A stretch of DNA of 64,000 bases, from assembly GCA_024690205.1 (NCBI GenBank), contig JAILCX010000043.1:1-64000 (forward strand). The letters are read 5' to 3'. The stretch's first letter is position 1; every line of letters begins with the position of its first letter. A program made the translations under genes and the position numbers. Shown here piece after piece: positions 61,151-64,000 of this stretch. Below the pieces are notes generated by a model. It made no database searches and had not been told where the DNA came from. It worked only from the letters and a program-made list of their open reading frames with translations. This DNA is from Lachnospiraceae bacterium (GTDB lineage: Bacteria > Bacillota > Clostridia > Lachnospirales > Lachnospiraceae).

Positions 61151-61444
61151 ATGGCAGATTTTGTCAGCATTGATGCAGAAGACGATCAGTTTGCTTATCG
61201 GTACGACACTCAGCTTTTGATAGATCGTAGAGATAAGGACCTTGATGAGGACGAGATAGCAGATTACATTACGGACAACTTTGAGGGAAACAGCCTTATT
61301 GCAGCAGGCGATGAGGATATGGTAAAGATCCATTTCCATACCAATGAACCCTGGAAGATCCTTGAGTATTGTAATTCGGTTGGTGAGATCTACGATATCG
61401 TTGTAGAAGATATGATAAGACAGTCAGACGGTAAACAGGGCTGA
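61151..61444 (+). CDS. Free-standing FakA C-terminal-like (DAK phosphatase-type) domain
   Basis: 97 residues with a GGAGG ribosome site. The body FAYRYDTQLLIDRRDKDLDEDEIADYI ... SLIAAGDEDMVKIHFHTNEPWKILEY ... VGEIYDIVVEDM is the pattern of the last domain of FakA/YloV (DAK-phosphatase-like), including the HxHTN/DP motif (HFHTNEP). In FakA this domain binds the FakB/DegV fatty-acid carrier. Here it stands alone, 22 bases after the TIR gene and tail-to-tail with a degV gene, which makes a functional pair plausible. The kinase domain is absent. Confidence 0.8.
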   Translation: MADFVSIDAEDDQFAYRYDTQLLIDRRDKDLDEDEIADYITDNFEGNSLIAAGDEDMVKIHFHTNEPWKILEYCNSVGEIYDIVVEDMIRQSDGKQG

Positions 61445-61446
61445 TA

Positions 61447-61482
61447 AAAAAGGTGTTCCTTTCGGAACACCTTTTTATTTTT
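61447..61482. terminator. Bidirectional terminator
   Basis: A 13-pair perfect stem AAAAAGGTGTTCC / GGAACACCTTTTT with loop TTTC and T-runs on both strands. It serves the plus-strand FakA-like gene and the minus-strand degV gene, whose stop codon lies partly in the stem. Confidence 0.95.
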
Positions 61483-62368
61483 GATTAGATCTGACGTTTT
61501 CATCACCGAGGAAAAATAAAGCAACAGTTCCCGGACCTACGTGCGAGCCTGTAACGGGCTCATAACAAACCGTCAGTATTTCTTTCGGAGGATTGTTTTT
61601 ATTCAGAAGTTCTATGAGGTATTTTGTATCCTCTTCATTGTCCGAATGTGCTATTCCAACTATCTGGCTTCCGGGATCTTTGACAAGACGGTCATACCTT
61701 TCTGCCATTGATTTGATAGCGGATTTGCTTCCTCGCACTTTGGCGATATTGATGATCTGTCCAAGTTCATTTCCCATAAGAATGGGCTTTATATTTAGGA
61801 GATTACCGATTATCATCGCTGCATTTGATAAACGGCCGGTCCGCTGCAGATGTCTTAATGAATCAACCGTAAATACCTGATAAATACATTTACACATTTT
61901 ATCAAGTTCTTTGTAGCATTCTTCAATATCAAGACCTTTATCACGAAGCTCTATGGCTTTTAGAAGGACGATGCCTTCTCCTAATGATGCGGCTTTGGTA
62001 TCAAGCATTAAGAATTTTCTTTCGGGAAATTCTTCTTCAAGCATTTTTTTAGCCGCAAGCGAAGAGTTATAAGAACCGCTTATTCCCGATGACATCGATA
62101 TATAAAGAACATCCTGCCCCTTTTTGGCGTATTCGGACATATGGTCAAAATATGTCTGAGGGGTCACCTGGGATGTATTAAACAGGGTTCCCTTTCTTAT
62201 CAAATCATAGAATTCCTTTCCGTCAAAAGAATCTATATCGATACAGCTTAACTGTTCCTTATCATCCCTTTTTTTATAGTAAGTAAAGGGGACTAAAGTG
62301 ACTCCGTGCTGACTTAAAAGCCTCATGGGGACGTTACAGGACGTGTCGGATACAATTGCAAAACTCAC
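61475..62368 (-). CDS. DegV/FakB fatty-acid-binding protein
   Basis: 297 residues on the minus strand, starting with GTG behind GGAG. The DegV fold is clear: FAIVSDTSCNVP, LYISMSSGISGSYNSSLAAKKM, LDTKAASLGEG and the His-bearing CYEPVTGSHVGPGTVALFFLGDE. DegV proteins hold a fatty acid for phosphorylation by FakA. Its nearest neighbour is a lone FakA-C-terminal-like domain, convergent with it. The gap upstream (62369-62655) is AT-rich and carries the divergent promoter of the next lipoprotein. Confidence 0.92.
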   Translation of the reverse strand: MSFAIVSDTSCNVPMRLLSQHGVTLVPFTYYKKRDDKEQLSCIDIDSFDGKEFYDLIRKGTLFNTSQVTPQTYFDHMSEYAKKGQDVLYISMSSGISGSYNSSLAAKKMLEEEFPERKFLMLDTKAASLGEGIVLLKAIELRDKGLDIEECYKELDKMCKCIYQVFTVDSLRHLQRTGRLSNAAMIIGNLLNIKPILMGNELGQIINIAKVRGSKSAIKSMAERYDRLVKDPGSQIVGIAHSDNEEDTKYLIELLNKNNPPKEILTVCYEPVTGSHVGPGTVALFFLGDENVRSNQK

Positions 62369-62604
62369 GTTTTTTTCTCCAATCTCGAACTAAATATATT
62401 TACGCTAGATATTGTAGTATACAAAACTACATATAGCAACTTAAAAAACCACTAAATTATTAAAATCTTTATAAACAGGGTGCTCTGGCAGTTTGCACAA
62501 AAAAAATTAACAAACTGTTTAAAATTTATTCAAGAAGTAAAAAAAGTGCTTTAAAAAGTAAAAGAATTACATTCAATCATTTGGAAGGTTTTTATATATT
62601 ATAT

Positions 62605-62633
62605 TTGTGGTCAATTGGACCGCTTTGTACATA
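62605..62633 (+). promoter_or_regulatory. Possible promoter of the lipoprotein gene
   Basis: TTGTGG (62605-62610) and TACATA (62628-62633) are 17 bases apart; CATAAT two bases further on is an alternative -10. The surrounding 287-base gap is strongly AT-rich and otherwise shows only a short inverted repeat TGTAGT/ACTACA at 62413-62431. Confidence 0.3.
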
Positions 62634-62655
62634 ATTGTCAGAAAGCATTAAGGAA

Positions 62656-63240
62656 ATGAAGAGTTTTAAGCATATCGTTTCGGGAATTGCACTGGTATTT
62701 TTAGTGTTCACACTTACCGGATGCAACGTAACAACCGAAAGATGGGCATACAATCACGAAACAGATAAAGAGATACTTGCTCTTTCAAGTAACGGAAAAG
62801 CTGTTTTTAAAAACAACAAATATAAATACACAAAAGACGACAGTTTCATCAATTTGACCGATAAGGACGGAAATACAACATCATTACGTTACTATATGGA
62901 CGGTGATGCGATGGTCCTGTACGAAAGCTCAACTTATCAGTATGCAGGAGAAGGGGAGCCGGACGGAGTGGTCGGAATATGGCTTCAGGATAATAACTGG
63001 TCCTATCAGTTCAACGCAGACGGAAAGTTTTCAGAGGACAATATCTTCTATGGATTCTACAGTGTTGATGAAGCGAATTCCAGCATAAAGCTCATGTACG
63101 ATGAACCGTTACAGGATGCGATCCTTTACTATCATTTGAACGGCAACGAATTAACGATAGAATATCCCTGGACGCTGGTACATCTTACAGACAAAGATGA
63201 TGCGGTCATAGATAACGGAACACAGACCGGACAAAAATAA
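62656..63240 (+). CDS. Lipoprotein of unknown function
   Basis: 194 residues from ATG 62656. The signal ends TLTGC at Cys23. The mature part is strand-rich with two similar stretches, SSNGKAVFKNNKYKYTKDDSFINLTDKDGN and QFNADGKFSEDNIFYGFYSVDE, each followed by a Y-x-L-x-G/DGD-x-L strand, as in DUF5640-like lipocalin-type lipoproteins. No catalytic motif is seen. AAGGA lies very close to the ATG; an in-frame TTG at 62635 has no site. It stands alone before a sugar-binding lipoprotein gene. Confidence 0.7.
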   Translation: MKSFKHIVSGIALVFLVFTLTGCNVTTERWAYNHETDKEILALSSNGKAVFKNNKYKYTKDDSFINLTDKDGNTTSLRYYMDGDAMVLYESSTYQYAGEGEPDGVVGIWLQDNNWSYQFNADGKFSEDNIFYGFYSVDEANSSIKLMYDEPLQDAILYYHLNGNELTIEYPWTLVHLTDKDDAVIDNGTQTGQK

Positions 63241-63253
63241 TTAAGTTGGTCAA

Positions 63254-63296
63254 AAGCGGTTTTCCGCTTCTTGATAGAAACGACGGATGGTCCGTC
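63254..63296 (+). promoter_or_regulatory. Two hairpins in the leader of the last binding-protein gene
   Basis: AAGCGG-TTTT-CCGCTT (63254-63269) and GACGGA-TGG-TCCGTC (63282-63296) followed by AAAAA. The first may end the lipoprotein transcript (CTTCTTGA follows); the second may be an operator or leader hairpin. No clear promoter was found before 63330. Confidence 0.45.
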
Positions 63297-63329
63297 AAAA
63301 ACTATTTTCATTTTTTAAGGAGGTAAATT

Positions 63330-64000
63330 ATGAAAATGAAACGTTTAGTTTCAACGTTGCTTGCAGGCGCAATGGTTCTTTCACTTGTAGCTTGTGGAAA
63401 CGCAGCTGCTCCCGCAGCCAGCACAGACGCAGCTCCCGCTGCTGATACTTCTTCCACAGATACAGCTGCAGCTGATACTGATGCCGCTGCTGCCGACACA
63501 ACGGAGGCTGTTGACACAGCTAGTGACGAAGCTATTACACTTGAGATGTGGTGTATAGCTACAGAGAGCGATTCAAACCGCCACTCTTATGAAGCTGCTA
63601 TCGCTGATATGCAGGCTGCTTATCCCAACATCACTCTTAACTGGGAAGCATTTGAAAACCAGTCTTACAAGACAAAGATCAAGGCTGCTGTTTCAGCTGA
63701 TGAGATGCCCGACATCTTCTTCACATGGTCTTGTGCATTCCTTGGTGATTTCGTAGCTGCTGGAAAGGTTTACTGCCTTGACGACGCTTACCAGAATTAC
63801 AAGGATGAACTTCCCGAAGTTATGCTTGGTAACACAACATACGATGGAAAGCACTATGGTGTTCCGCTTACTATGAACATCGTTGGGCTTTTCGCTAACA
63901 TGGATCTTCTTAAGCAGGTTGGATACGATGAGATCCCCGGTTCTTATGACGAGTTCATCGCTTGCTGTGATGCTCTTAAGGCTGCAGGAATCATTCCTTT
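63330..64000 (+). CDS. Sugar ABC transporter substrate-binding lipoprotein, 5' part
   Basis: The first 223 residues are visible; the gene runs off the right edge. The lipoprotein signal ends LVAC at Cys22, followed by an Ala/Asp/Thr linker to about residue 65, then a family-1 solute-binding domain of the UgpB/MalE group (ITLEMWCIATESDSNRHSYEAA ... MPDIFFTWSCAFLGDFVAAGKV ... YGVPLTMNIVGLFANMDLLKQVGYDEIPGSYDEF). A very strong AAGGAGG site and narrow codon choice point to high expression. The permeases are expected just outside the window. The ligand is probably a carbohydrate. Confidence 0.92.
   Translation, partial: MKMKRLVSTLLAGAMVLSLVACGNAAAPAASTDAAPAADTSSTDTAAADTDAAAADTTEAVDTASDEAITLEMWCIATESDSNRHSYEAAIADMQAAYPNITLNWEAFENQSYKTKIKAAVSADEMPDIFFTWSCAFLGDFVAAGKVYCLDDAYQNYKDELPEVMLGNTTYDGKHYGVPLTMNIVGLFANMDLLKQVGYDEIPGSYDEFIACCDALKAAGIIP

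Overview
The window is a stretch of chromosome from an anaerobic Firmicute, most likely a fibre-degrading gut or rumen Lachnospiraceae (Butyrivibrio-like). Reasons: strong AGGAGG ribosome sites, Gram-positive style promoters (TTGACA-N17-TATAAT), a gram-positive LexA box at recA, lipobox lipoproteins instead of periplasmic proteins, and a gene set of uronate catabolism, GH31 and GH5 glycosidases, Lpl-type sugar ABC transporters, AzlCD, PadR-DUF1700-DUF4097, RNase Y and RqcH. The family name is an inference from gene content; there is no rRNA or other marker in the window to fix it.

Layout. 0-6.2 kb: an accessory region with a flavodoxin lipoprotein, gene remnants, a small FMN-binding membrane protein under a promoter with three operators at 25-bp spacing, a YjbR-MGMT fusion ending in a dispersed repeat, and a self-regulated TetR plus hydrolase pair. 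6.3-9.9 kb: acyltransferase, XRE-AbrB regulator, PgeF and an MFS carrier. 10.4-15 kb: a five-gene set (sugar isomerase, FMN alpha-hydroxyacid oxidase, Gfo/Idh/MocA dehydrogenase, AraC regulator, aldo/keto reductase) that looks like a sugar or polyol catabolic operon. 15-16.3 kb: a decayed diguanylate cyclase, then a PlsC acyltransferase. 17-20.8 kb: a zinc regulon (Zur, ZnuA, ZnuC, ZnuB, extra lipoprotein) with two Zur boxes round its promoter. 20.9-25 kb: KDPG aldolase-VOC fusion, KDG kinase, uronate isomerase and a LUD protein, the route from glucuronate/galacturonate to pyruvate and triose phosphate. 25-31.3 kb: a LacI-type operator array, an Lpl-type ABC transporter with its binding lipoprotein, and a GH31 glycosidase. 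31.3-35.2 kb: secreted protein, hybrid kinase lacking its phospho-accepting His, and a MurJ/SpoVB-type flippase.

35.2-50.8 kb is core chromosome: rqcH facing yicC-gmk-rpoZ-rimO-pgsA-hybrid kinase, then recA-recX, rny, an aminotransferase with a Nudix hydrolase, xerD and hisS. rqcH and yicC diverge from promoters that appear to share one palindromic -35 hexamer. 50.8-56.7 kb: azlCD, a large 7TMR-DISM hybrid kinase and a PadR-DUF1700-DUF4097 envelope stress module. 56.7-61.1 kb is the most unusual part: one 883-residue protein joins a cytosolic DUF362/ferredoxin module through a single membrane span to an extracellular GH5 cellulase, followed by a TIR-domain membrane protein. The right end holds a free FakA-C-terminal-like domain, DegV, two lipoproteins and the start of another sugar ABC transporter.

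I saw no rRNA, tRNA, CRISPR array, transposase or prophage genes.
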